From contig NC_036456.1 in NCBI RefSeq assembly GCF_002775205.1, positions 12,365,463 to 12,429,462 on the forward strand: a DNA stretch of 64,000 bases, read 5' to 3'. This DNA is from Xiphophorus maculatus. Lineage: Eukaryota > Chordata > Actinopteri > Cyprinodontiformes > Poeciliidae. The translations under genes and the position numbers were made by a program. The notes under the pieces are model-generated. The model did not search any database. It was not told the origin of the DNA and saw nothing but the letters and a program-made list of their open reading frames with translations. This document shows, in pieces, positions 1-12,185 of this stretch. The first letter of the stretch is position 1, and every line of letters starts with the position of its first letter.

Positions 1-419
1 TGAGCAGCTGCTTTTGTTGGGTTGACTTTTTTTCAGACCAGAACATTTAAATGATAGTCGCGATGATCATAATGCAAGCTCAGCTACAGCCGCTTTCATA
101 TTTACAGGTTAATATATGTAGAAAGCATCAAAATACACTCAATTTCTGTTGCACTTTGAATAAAAAGATGTAATATCCATATATTTTGGGGGTTGAGGGG
201 CGGAAATGATAGATCTGCTACAATTATTGTAGCAAGAAAGTAGAAAATGTCAATAAGGCTTTTTCAAAATTACACTTTAGACAAGAAAACTTCTATTTAA
301 AGAGGAATGATGATCTTAATCAGTCACCAGATGAGCAAGAATATAGTTATTTGCATGAATTAAAGTTTTTTAAATACGGTAGACTTACTCTAGTTCTTAG
401 ACAACTGCACCAATGAGTG

Positions 420-790
420 ACTAAATGAGTTTGAAAGGGTTTCGAAAGCATGTCAACAAAAGGTATTTTCTGTCGGAAGCATAGATATGTGGAGTTTGTT
501 AAACTACACTGAGACTTTAACTGGAACCATGTGCTCAGGTTAGATGAGAGTGAGACTGATCTGGTATGAAACAGATGACGAACATGTGGAAAATCACCTA
601 CTGTAAAGTACAGTGGAGGATCTGTGGTGCTGTGGGCTGTTAGAGGTTGTGGAGTCCTGAACCATGAGATTCAGATGCAAACCCAAACTCAGGCTTCTTC
701 AATAATTGCCTCAGTCTTCAGATCTTAATCTGACAGTGTGAGATCATTTTACTGAAAAGAAAAGAAAAGATTTCAACACATTTTACCAGA
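420..790 (+). mobile_element. Decayed Tc1/mariner transposase fragment
   Basis: Around 490-560 the DNA reads like the 'TGGACTTTGACTGGAACCG...TGGTCAGATGAG' part of fish Tc1 transposases. At 610-650 it resembles the following 'TACAGTGGAGGATCTGTGGTGCTGTGGGC' part. Frameshifts and stops break any reading frame. It lies in the intron just upstream of the first visible per1 exon. Assignment is by nucleotide similarity recalled from the family. Confidence 0.5.
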
Positions 791-818
791 GATTGTAATA
801 CATTCTTGCGCATTTCAG

Positions 819-3729
819 CCAACAAAGAGTACTACCACCAGTGGAGTGTGGAGGAGTGTCATGGCTGCAGTCTGGACTTGTCGACCTTCACCATAGAGGA
901 GCTCGACAACATCACTTCAGAATACACCCTGAAAAACACAGTGAGTTCATACTCCTATTTATTTCTGTTGCGAAATAAACCGCAAAAGTCTTGACCGAAA
1001 AAGTGTGAAGAAGACATTTGGCCTCAAATATTTTCAGTCTCACCTACTGCGCTCTATGAATCTGCAATACTAGTTTTTCTTGCTGAATTCCTGCTGCCTG
1101 TTTTCCAGGACACGTTCTCTATGGCCGTGTCCTTCCTGTCGGGGAAGGTCGTGTACGTGTCCCCTCAGTGTTCAGCCCTGCTGCGCTGCAAGCCCGAGTG
1201 TCTCCAGGGAATCATGTTCTCTGAGCTCCTGGCCCCGCAGGACGTCAGCACCTTCTACAGCAGCACGGCGCCCTGCCGCCTGCCATCATGGGCCTCCTGC
1301 ATTGGCTCAGGTTCGCTCATGTCAGGCCCTAAAAATCCTCAAAATCAGGATTGTAAGCCCACACTAACTGACCCTGCCCTCCCTGCAGCTTCTCCTCCCG
1401 TCGACTGCACCCAGGAGAAGTCCATGTTCTGCCGGATCAGCGCCAACCGGACACAGGGGGGCGAGATGCGCTACCAACCATTCCGCCTGACCCCCTACCA
1501 GCTCACTCTCAGAGACTCAGACGCTGCAGAACCGCAGCCCTGCTGCCTGCTCATCGCCGAGAAGGTCCACTCCGGATACGAAGGTGTCTAGTCGCCTGCA
1601 CTCTCACTTACTCTCTCCTGACATGACAGGATAAAAAGTCTGTATTATGGTGTTAATAAGGCTTAATAATGATAAACACATGTAGGTGAAGGGATTCAGA
1701 GGAAGACGAAACACACTTTACAGTCAAAATAAAATGAGGGAGTCTGGTTTTAGGACTCAGGCAGGTGTAAAGTTTATGTAAACACAAAGCAAACACTCCA
1801 GTTTCAGCGATTCAGTTCACAGTGTCTACATGTCTTCCTGATGTCTGTAGAGTTATGGGAGAATGACAGAGATGGACAGGCTGTGTGTCACTATTTAGCT
1901 TTGGAGCGCCATATTCCTCTGAATATTAATTAGATGCACAGAAACCAACTGCATGTGTGCTGTAGAAATGAGCCTTTTACATATTTTCATGCAGAGAGGG
2001 GAAAATATTCATCTTTTCTCTCTCTTCCTTTCAGCTCCCCGTATCCCTCCAGACAAGAGGATCTTCACCACCAGTCACACTCCCAGCTGCCTCTTCCAGG
2101 AAGTCGATGAGAGGTCAGTGACCTCATTGTGGTTACTGTTGTGCTGCTGTATGCCGGCAGTGTTTTGAGCCCGCCAAAGCATTGTGACATCAACTAACAC
2201 ACTTCAGGTTTTCGGTCAATTCAGTCGCAGATATGATTTTATCTGAATAACTTCTTGTTTACTTAACCAACATTGATGTGTTTTACTCATATATCCATAC
2301 ACTGGGGATGTCCCAATCAGTATTTGTTTTGCGAAGATACCGATCTTAGTAAGTTCACACTTGAAACCAGGAGTACAATATAAAAATATAAGGAATGAAA
2401 AACTTTTTCCTACAGTAACCCAGATTCAATCAACAAAATCATCCACAAAAACTAGAATATTGATCAGGACCTCAGGTTGATACTGATCGTCACACCTATG
2501 GTTTTATTGCAACTTTTACAAAGTCAGACATAAAATAAAATATCACACAACTGTTCTCATGATCTGATTCTGTGCTTTCAGGGCAGTACCGCTTTTAGGC
2601 TACCTGCCCCAGGATATGGTGGGAACCCCCATCCTGCTCTACATCCATCCAGAGGACAGGCCAATGATGGTGGCCATTCATGAGAAAAGTGAGGCTGTTT
2701 GAGTCTCTTTTGTTTTGCTAGTTTTTGTGTTCTTGATCAATTATTATTCAGACTTTTTGAATGTTTTTTTGGTCTTATAAAAGTATGTTACCTACTGTAG
2801 ATACTGTAGATCTGAATATGGTTGTCAATCAGATCAGGCTGCATTTCTGATGCTTCAATACTTTGTTTTCTTGTGAATGTGTCTAATCGGCCTTTCATGC
2901 TTGTTTCATATTCCGTCTAAACTTGTCCCGTGGTTCGTTTTCAGTCTTTCAGTTTGCAGGACAGCCATTCGACTACTCGCCCCTGCGGATGTGCGCCCGC
3001 AGTGGAGAATACGTCACCATCGACACCAGCTGGTCCTCCTTCGTCAACCCTTGGAGCAGGAAGGTGGCGTTTGTTGTCGGACGTCACAAAGTCAGAACGT
3101 AAGCACTTAAAAAAAAGGTATAAACTCGTGTTACCTTTGAAACAAAGCAGAGGTATCACACTTCTACCTCTCTCGCTTACAGGAGCCCGCTGAACGAGGA
3201 CGTGTTCACCCAGGCGATGGGCTGTGAGACTCGAGTCACCACGCCTGATATCGTCCAGCTGAGCGAGCAGATCCACCGACTGCTTGTCCAGCCGGTCCAC
3301 AGCGGCAGCTCTCAGGGCTACAGCTCACTGGGGTCCAGCGGCTCCCGGGGGTCTCGCCGTTCCCACCAGCAGCACCCCAGTGCCTCAGCCGCCTCATCCA
3401 GCGACAGCAACGGCCCCGCCATGGAAGTCGCCGCCGCAGCTTCGCACAAACCTGTGAGTCTGAGACGCCATTGTTTTTAAAAAGCAAACACAGGCAATAA
3501 AACTGTTATATCCTGACAACTGTTATTATTAACTCCAATTGACATGTTTGAGTTTTTTTTTTTGTTTGTTTGTTTTTTCAGATGACGTTCCAGCAAATCT
3601 GCAAGGACGTCCACATGGTCAAGACCAATGGCCAGCAAGTGTTCATCGAGTCCCGCAACCGTCCATTACCTAGAAGAAACACCAGCACAGGTAACATGAA
3701 AGCACAGCTGGCTGATGAACGATCCAAGA

Positions 3730-3768
<39 letters not shown>

Positions 3769-6700
3769 AACGGGGAACATACGTGTCTGTTCCTCTCATG
3801 TTTGTCCAGGTGCAGCAGGAGTAAGAACTATAAACAGCGATCCAATCAGAGACTTGATAGCAGACATAACTCATCCTCCCAGCTCCTTGGTACCTGCGGC
3901 TCTTCTGCAGAAGGAGCCCTCGACCAGTTACTCCTACCAGCAGATCAACTGTCTGGACAGCATCATCAGGTTTGTGATGCTGTTGTGCATTACAAAACGG
4001 CTTTTTTCTTCTCTGTCTTCTTTTTTGTGCGCAATGCCCGTCACTCATCCTGTATTCATCCTGCGCAGATATCTGGAGAGCTGTAACATTCCCAACACAG
4101 TGAAAAGGAAGTGCGGCTCCTCCTGCACTGCCTCGTCCATGTCCGATGACGATAAACAGCCGGACGCCAGCGGCAACAACAAAGGTAACCAATCTCCGAT
4201 GTCTTCCACTTAATACCTAAAAGTGACTAGAAGCAGAATACATTTAATTATCCACATCTACAGTCTGAAACAGAAATGTGAGCGTGTCTCATGTCCTGAG
4301 TTGCTAACAAATCTGGCTCTCAATGTCTCTGTGCGTCTGAACTTCAACGCTGGTTTCTCTTCAGGTGGTTCAGTTAACCTCGTAAGTGAACCACCTCCTC
4401 TGCCTCCCCTGACCATGGCTTCGAAGGCAGAGAGTGTAGCCTCAGTTACGTCTCAGTGTAGCTTCAGCAGCACCATCGTCCATGTAGGAGACAAGAAACC
4501 TCCCGAGTCAGGTGGGCACTGTCATCACTCTCACTCTCTGCAGGTTCTGAAGAAGAATGCCACGAGCCTTGAAGATCTTTTCTTTCCTCTTTCTTAACCT
4601 ATCCTTAACCTTGGTCTGCAGTAGACAATAAGAACATTTTTACCAATTTGGAAGTTAGTTCACTTAGTTTAAAATAAGTGTCAATTTCTATGTCCTCAGT
4701 GTTTCAGATTAGATTAGGAATTTTTGTACATTAACATGTTTTTTCACTGTCTTCAATCCTCTAGCTTTTTTAAAGCTAGAGGATTGAAGATCTTGTAGTT
4801 GTGATTGATACTTTTAGATTTATTAATGCATTAAAGTATTTAACTGCAATGGCAATCTCTACATCACTTTCAACTGAAATTATTTTTTTTAAAGCAAAAA
4901 GCAATTTGAATTTTCTGCTAATGATTTGATTAATATTAATGTTTGGCCTTTATTTACACAGTGCTAATTAACAGTTCACAAAAGGTCAGTTCTTATCACA
5001 GAAATGATTTGGTCATTACTTTTAGGGACATTTTTGTGTGTTTATTTTGAACTGCTCTTTTTATTCTACAAACAACTTTAGCAATTTTTAAAGACATTAT
5101 AACTGTATTGGGGATTTTTTGTAATCCAGGAGGACTCAAAATTGTACATACAGTCTTACATTCCCAATAAAATACAGCTTTATTAAGTAAAATATAAAGA
5201 CACCAATATTAGTTCAAAGAATAAGTCTAAAATTTTTGACCTTATGCTTTTCGTAGAAATCTACTAGGTTTCCTGAGCATTTAACCACTACTTGTCAGAC
5301 TTGGTAAAGTTCAGAAAATGTACTTTTCTTGCACAAACCTAGCTTTCACCATGGTGCACACCCAATTCTGAACTTTAGAAATTATTAAAGTTAATAGTTG
5401 TATAATTATTCCACTTTTCAAAATCAACAGCTTAGATGCAAAAGGGCCTTCATGTCTATGAGGAGTGGGCAGGAACCCACTTGATCTGTCCGATTTGCAG
5501 ATTTTAACTCTCACTTTGGTGTCAGATTGATCCTCCTTATATTGTAAAATCAAGCCTTATTTGCATCGAACGGTCACAGTTGGAAGTCCGAGAAACGACG
5601 GTGCCCATGTAAAATGGTGTCGAGGAAGGACTTGATTCGACCAAATCATGCAAGAACAGTTGGAAACATTCTCTTTGCATCTTTGGAGCAATTTAATTTA
5701 CAGACCATCTTGCATAATATAAGCCATCCTAACATCTAGCCATTCCTTGAAAGTGCAGCGTTGGAAGTTTACCATCTTCCAAAACCGAGCAGAATTTGAC
5801 AACGGCAATGCTCAGATAGCTAAAAGCCTCAAATCAAGCTAATCAAGTTTTGCAATAAAAATAAATCAGCAGCTAGTCCAGATCTTTGGAATTATTTTAT
5901 GCAGAATTGCAGATTTAACGGTCTAGATCACTGAGTTATAGCTGTTGCAGGAGTGTGATGCCCCAGTCATACTGAGTGAAAGAAAACTGTTGTTTTAGTT
6001 TAATGGCTTCAAATGTGTTGCTGTTTTCTGTCCTCTTTTACTTTTCTCAAGACAGTGAAGCTGTCTTTTCTAAGTATTCTTGAAAATCATACACAAGGTT
6101 TCCCCCAGAAAACTTGCTAATCCCGCTGGTTGAGTGCTAGGCCAGTCATTCATCCAGCGGCCTGTCGAGTTTTTGAATTTAAAAATGACAGGAAATTTGA
6201 AAATATGACTTGATAATTAGGAGTTATTAAAAGATTGGAAGACTAATTCCTGAACACCAACTATAAAGTCTTAAAAAATGCAAACATTTAAAAAAAGACT
6301 TAAATAAATAAGCAATCCTTAGCCTGGTGGGGCAAGTAAAGCCTGGTGGTCCACCAGGCTTATAATACACTGGGGGAAACCCTGATGCATATTTTTTTCT
6401 GTTTTATTTGTTCAGACATGTATGCATATATGTGTTTGTGAGTTATTTTATGTAATGTCATTTCAGCTTAAAAGCCATTGGTTTTTAACATCTTGTCATT
6501 CCTTGTGCCCCGACTCAGACATTGTTATGGAAGAGGCTCCTACAATTCCAACCCTGATCGCCCCCCCTCTGGCTACCATCCCAAAGCCTCGAGCTAGCAC
6601 TAGCTCGACTCCACTTGCTCCAACTGCCCCCAGTAATACAACTGTAGCCCCTTCTCCCCTTCCTCCGCCGCCTCCTCAACCTCAGGCAAGTCAGCCGGAG

Positions 6701-9700
6701 AGAGACAGCTGGCGGAGCGCCAGCATGGGAGGCGGGGCAGTGGGAGGGGGCGGAGCTCCAGGCCGGCTGGGCCTGACCAAGGAGGTGCTGTCGGCCCACA
6801 CCCAGCAGGAGGAGCAGGCATTCCTCGACCGCTTCAGCGATCTGAGTAAGCTGCGGGTCCTCGATCAGACGGCGTCTTTGAACGTGCGCGGCCACGCCCC
6901 TGCTGGGCTGCCACGAGGTAAGATGTGAACATCACTCTCTCAAATTTAAACCACAAACTTAAGTGTATTTTATCAGGATTTTATTGTGATAGACCAAAAC
7001 AAAGTAGCACATAATGTTTAGATTTCTGTGATACCAATAGAAATCTGAAAGGTGTGCCGCACATTTGTATTCTGTCCCCTTAAAGTCGACAGCCCAAAAT
7101 GAAATCCAGTACAACCAGCTTCCTTTAAGATGCACGATGTATGGTTTCTTTTGTATAGTTTTGTGTTATCCCAAATATCAATCTTAACAGAGAAGCATGG
7201 TAGTGGCAGCATCATGATTTTTGTTGGAAAATGTTAAGACATTTTCAAATGCTGCTGGATGCTGTTCATAAACAATTTAAGTTTGTGTTAACTAAAGAGG
7301 CAACGTTTCATAACACTATAAAGAGGAAATGTGTGTTTTCTTTTCTCTGTGGGTTAGGAAATGCTCATACAGTTTTTTGTTTTTGTTTTGTTTTTTCTCA
7401 GGTGTTCGCTGCTCCCGTGATTACCCAGCAGCTGGAGGCGGCACCTCTCAGCGCCGGGGCCGCGGCGGTAAGAGACTGAAGCACCAGGAGTCTTCGGACC
7501 AACTCAGCTCGCTGCCTGTGAACCGACAGGACCCTCGAGCGAACGCAGCCCCCGTTCCTCTAAACATGCCCCTCGGGCCGCCCACAAACTCCCCCTCATG
7601 GCCCTCGGTGGGCTCCCAGGCCAGCATCCCCGCCACTCCCTTCCCCACTGGTATGCTTCCAATGTACCCCATCTACCCGCAACTGCCCCAGCCTTTGCCC
7701 GTACCCGATCCGACACGGTTCCCCTCCACCCAGATGGTACCTCCCATGATGGCGTTCGTTTTGCCCAACTACATGTTCCCCCAGATGGGGCTCCCCATGG
7801 CTCAGCCCGGCGTCGCCCCGGGGCATTTCTACAACCCCAATTACGCTTTCACCGGGATGCCCCCTGCCCTCGCCCCCATCCCCTCTGTCTCCAATTCTGT
7901 GCCAATGGTGGGCACCTGCCCCCCGTCCCGCAGCAGCACCCCACAGTCCTTCACACAGACTCCCGCTGACCGCGAGGGGGCGGAGTCTCCCCTCTTCCAG
8001 TCAAGATGCTCCTCCCCTCTCAACCTGTTGCAGCTAGAGGAGTTGCCGAGCAACCGGTTAGAAGTCGGCACTGCTTTGGCAGCGTCGCAGCAACCCCCTC
8101 CCTCTGTGCTGGGCGCAGCAGCTGGGGGGCAAAGTTCAATCAATCAGAGGAGCTCTGACGATCCATCCAAGGAGAATGAGAACGTAGGCACTTTCTGCTG
8201 CTCCATAATCCAACAATTTCACCTTAGCTTTGAGAAACATCTTTAAAATGGTACAAAATGTTTTCTCTTCTATTCAGGCTGAAGCTGTTGAGTCCAACCA
8301 GGACGCAATGTCCACTTCTAGTGACCTGCTGGACCTTCTGCTGCAGGAAGACTCTCGCTCGGGCACTGGCTCAGCCGCCTCCGGTTCGGGGTCCTCGGGC
8401 ACGCGGTCCTCAGGGTCAGGCTCCGGCTCCGGCTCCGGCTCCGGCTCCAACGGCTGCAGCTCCTCAGGAACCAGTGGCACCAGTGAGTAGATTTGGTCCA
8501 ATAGACGGCAACCATTTTAACCTTTCTACGTTTTGTCGCTTTACAACCACAAAATTCACTGCTTGCAGTTTTTGGAAACAAACCAACACAATTGGAATGA
8601 AATGGTTTTCCTATTTTTTTTCCAAACAAACTCTATAAAGTAACTACCAGGTGATTCCAAAAAGCCATTGGGTATCATTGTATTTTATTTAGGGTATCAG
8701 AGTAAACGGGTCTGAACACAAATGCTTTTGAAATTTTCTGGTTTTTGAAATGCCAAAATGTTCATGGAGTGGGAAGACTTCTGCAAGGCTCTGCATGTAG
8801 ACCGAATCATTGAGCTGTCATCGTTTTGGCTAAACGAGTTAAATGATTATTGAAGTTAAAGGTGACGTGTTCAGGGTCACAAAAAGTTCAGCCTGTTTCT
8901 GAATCCTCGAGATGTTCTTATCTGGATGATGGATGCAAAGAGGTGGTGCCTTAGTGAGGATTGGTGAAGTACACTTGAGCTCAAAATGTTAATCTCTGAT
9001 AAATAATTTCTTGGTTTACTCTTATTCTGTGCTTATCATAAGAACATTACAAAACGATTACATGAACTAGTGAAAAAGGAGCAGAATGGCTTTTCTTGTA
9101 TTTTTTCATTTTCAGGTCTTGAATCTGGCTTTGTCTGGTTATGTTGTTTCTAAACCATTTATTTTTATTCGACTTATCATTTTTGTTTAATGATCGTCAG
9201 CCTCCATTGTGTTAAACACTACTTCACATTTATCATGTGAAACTTGATAATTTTCTCAATTTGTAGTTTTAGATTTTACTAAACAAGGTTGTTCTGCTTT
9301 TTAGCTCAAAATAAAAAAATGTGTTGTGCTCTCATCTTAAGGATGAAGATTGAATAGGTTAGTCATTTGAATTTCCAATCATTGGTCACATATTATGGGG
9401 GACAATCTTGGATGGATGATAAGGTAATTTCCAATTATTTGAAGTCAATCACTCTACGATTAGCAAAAATATTCACAGCTTCCAATTTTTCCAGGAATGG
9501 ACATTCCAGCAATTTATTTCCAAGAGTAGAGAAACTGAAAAAACCTGAAAACCTAAAAACTCAAACGGCCTCAGTTCGACGTGGAAGTAGAAAAACACAG
9601 CATAGAGATGGCTGGAAATGAAAGTTTGTGCATTTTCTTTGTCTCATTCCTGCATGAATTTAAGCATTAGACTTTATCAGCTGTGCATAATGCTTGTACA

Positions 9701-11412
9701 TACAGTGAGAAAAGCAGCTTTGTATTAATTCCAGCTTTTGTTTGATCAAGCAAACATGTTAGAGAAAACAAATAAAGGCTGGAAAGCACCCGGTTTTCCT
9801 CTCATAGCCACTTCTCCCCGCCCCCTTGTCAGTTCTGACCTTCAAAGCAGTTTGCTTCTGTCACTTTCCTCTACTGGGCACTTTCTGCTCTGTTATTAAT
9901 TCAAGTTTTCTGGAACACCAAATCAAACGCATTTCCTTTCATCTACTTTGCAGATGACTGGTTTAGTTTCACTATTTGTCGAAGCTGAGTCTGCGGTTTC
10001 GGCATCGCTTTGATCGTCACGTCTGATTACATAGCCGTGGTGCAAAGCAAGGGACGAGAGCACATGTCTTCATCTCTGGAGAGGAAATCAGACATGTGCA
10101 GCGTGCTACGTGGAATTATGAAAGGGCAGCGAACGGAGAGTCGTAGTTTTAGGATGGAGGCCTAAAGAATACGTGTATTCTTACTTTACTGCGGCTCATA
10201 GTTTGAGTCACGTTACCGCACAGAATTTTCTGGGATTACCCAAATAAATTGTTGCATAATCTTGGTTGAAATCTCAATTTACTTCTGAGAAATTTTCCAC
10301 CAAAATTGTATTTGAAAAAGTTGGGGTCACTGAGCTCTCTTTGACGTAGATGTTGCAAACTTTTCAACTGACTGAGTACCATTTAACTTGAACTGTTTTT
10401 TTTTTGTTTGTTTTTTTTCCCCCCAATCAGGTGGTAGCCACACCAGCAAGTACTTTGGCAGCATCGACTCCTCTGAGAATGACCACTCCCGTAAGCAGCC
10501 AGCAGGGGGCAGCAGCAGCGCTGGAGGAGACGGTGGGGAAGATCAGTTCATCAAGTGTGTGCTGCAGGACCCCATCTGGCTGCTGATGGCAAACACTGAC
10601 GACAAGGTCATGATGACGTACCAGCTGCCCGTCAGGTACCATGTGACTTCCCCACTCAGTCCTCTCATGTTTTAACTGATTCTTGTGTTTTGTTTTAGTA
10701 CGTCTTTTCACTATTATATGATTGAAAAGCTGCTGTTTTTTGGGGGGGGAGTTGTGGAAAAGTCGGCCTTTTTGTGCTACTGTATCATTCAACTTTTGCT
10801 GCATCTATGTATTTGTCAAATATTGGCTGTTGAGGGGCAACAAGTATCACTTTAAAATGAATAAATAAACAAATAATCCTCTCCCTGTTGTGTTATGAAC
10901 AGAAACATGGAGACAGTGCTGCAGGAGGATCGTGAAGCTCTCAGGAACCTGCAGAAACACCAGCCTCGCTTCACGGACGAGCAGAAGAAGGAGCTGAGCC
11001 AGGTCCACCCCTGGATCCGTACGGGACGCCTGCCGCGGGCCATCAACATCTCCGTAAGCTCCCCAGCACCGCCCGCGTCCCCAGCAAGAGTGCGCGCACC
11101 CACAGGAATGTAAATGAAACGTGTGTCTCCTTGTGGTTTCAGGGCTGCACGGGCTGCAAGTGTCCCCCTTCGGTGCCTCCCGCCACGCCGTTCGACGTGG
11201 AGATCCACGAGATGGAGCTGTGCACCGTCCTGAAAACCCAGGAGTGCAGCGGCAAGGACGGGAAGGCTCTCGCCGAGGCGGCCATGGATGACGTCCAGGC
11301 AGTAGACGAAGACGAGGAGGATGAGGCGCAGAGGAAAGACGCCAAAATGGAAGAAAATACAGAGAAGGAGAGACTGGCAGCAGAAACTCTGACAGACAAA
11401 CAAGAGACTTAA
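819..11412 (+). CDS. per1: Period circadian protein 1 (5'-truncated by window edge)
   Basis: PER is the repressor of the circadian loop; it binds CRY and blocks CLOCK/BMAL1. Coding exons: 819-940, 1109-1310, 1389-1583, 2035-2113, 2582-2688, 2945-3098, 3183-3453, 3582-3690, 3810-3969, 4069-4184, 4365-4511, 6519-6917, 7402-8183, 8278-8482, 10431-10635, 10903-11053, 11143-11412. All phases join and give about 1223 residues. PAS-A lies in exons 1109-1583 ([17 protein letters not shown]) and PAS-B in 2035-3098 ([27 protein letters not shown]). The casein-kinase-1 docking region is [24 protein letters not shown]-like serine cluster is at 4365-4511 ([16 protein letters not shown]), a basic NLS ([10 protein letters not shown]) follows 7402, and the CRY-binding C-terminus is at 10431-11412 ([18 protein letters not shown]). 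[20 protein letters not shown] and [18 protein letters not shown] match PER1 rather than PER2 or PER3. The N-terminal exons (start codon, HLH-like part) are outside the window. Assignment to per1a or per1b is not resolved. Confidence 0.93.
3731..3765. repeat. (GAT)n microsatellite
   Basis: About eleven perfect GAT/ATG units lie in the short per1 intron 3691-3809. On one strand an open frame gives poly-Asp and on another poly-Met, but these are not coding. Confidence 0.9.
4750..4790. repeat. 19-bp perfect inverted repeat (hairpin)
   Basis: The left arm TCTTCAATCCTCTAGCTTT is followed by a 3-base loop and its exact reverse complement. It lies in the 2-kb per1 intron 4512-6518. The stem is shorter than usual for a microRNA precursor. 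It may be the remnant of a palindromic element. Confidence 0.8.
6094..6384. mobile_element. MITE-like element with 15-bp ends (hAT style)
   Basis: The ends CAAGGTTTCCCCCAG and CTGGGGGAAACCCTG are inverted copies with one mismatch. Just inside the right end is a short palindrome, CCTGGTGGTCCACCAGG. There is no coding capacity. The CAGGGTTTCCCCC-type end resembles hAT non-autonomous elements. No clear target duplication survives. Confidence 0.6.
6955..7240. mobile_element. Tc1-family relic in per1 intron
   Basis: Motifs such as TTTTATTGTGATAGACCAAA and AGTGGCAGCATCATGA match the decayed Tc1-like repeats found elsewhere in this window (for example 37540-38340 and 56730-57130). No reading frame remains. 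Confidence 0.4.
8520..8790. mobile_element. Tc1-family relic in per1 intron
   Basis: A 'TTTTGTCGCTTTACAACCAC' start and a 'TATTTTATTTAGGGTATCAG' segment match the ends of the same decayed Tc1-like family. The rest of the intron to 10430 is AT-rich with no exon that I can support. Confidence 0.4.
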
Positions 11413-12185
11413 AAATCTAAGTGAGAAGCGATTGAGTTTGATCACATTTCTGCTGATCTGCAGAAGAAAAAAAAAATCACGCACCTTCCAGGACATGTAG
11501 AGCTCCACGTTGCACGCTCTTTTGGGATGGTAAGGTGCATATTAATCCACAACACTGCCATTTACTGCTGGACTGGTCAGACTGAACTGCTCTAAATGTC
11601 TGACTGTGATCACACAGCATCGGGCATGTTGTATGGGACTGCAGGAGAACGGCCTTGAAAACCACCAGATACTCTCACTCAGTTTTAGAGAGTGACTTCT
11701 AGTTCCTTCTTTCCTTTTTTGTTCTCTTTTGTTCCTGTATGCATATTTATTTGAGCTGTAAAGTTTATAGAGGACTAAGGGCGAATATGTTGGAAATAAA
11801 GACTGATGAGCCACATTACAGAGTTGAAGCTTGAGAAGACAAAGGGACGCCTCCTCTGTTGCTGTTCTTCATATTGAATGTTTCTAGAAACACTGCTTTT
11901 TTTTCTTTTTTCTTTTTTTTTTACTTTGAGTATATTTTTGTACTTTAAGCCCCTACAGCTACAGAAGACAAAACCACCCCAAAATGAATAAATCATGTTG
12001 TCAATATGTCTGAATTGCTGTCAGAAAAGAAAAAAAGTTTTTAACCCAGAAGTCAAGCACTTTTCATTTGAGCTGCCCCTCGTTGTGGCACGGTGGCAAT
12101 CACCAGAAAACTGACTGGCACTTTGATTGACTCTACAGTTCAAGTTTCATGTGGATGATGAATAAAGCTGCTGTGATGGACAGTA
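11413..12185 (+). other. per1: per1 3' untranslated region with poly(A) signals
   Basis: AT-rich DNA follows the TAA stop at 11410-11412. AATAAA occurs at 11795-11800 and again at 12161-12166. The second is followed after 20-40 bases by a T/G-rich stretch, so either could be used. The end of the UTR is inferred. Confidence 0.55.

Larger units (their letters stand above)
4512..6518 (+). other. Large per1 intron without coding exons
   Basis: This AT-rich intron joins the FASP-containing exon to the proline-rich exon. Apart from the hairpin at 4750-4790 and the MITE at 6094-6384, I see no exon or RNA gene in it. Confidence 0.6.

Noticed and set aside
3578-4192. 204-residue - strand frame with poly-Ser
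   Set aside because: It runs antisense across two per1 exons and an intronic GAT microsatellite that creates the Ser run.
10852-11508. 218-residue - strand frame
   Set aside because: Antisense to the last two per1 exons, including the CRY-binding region; no homology seen.
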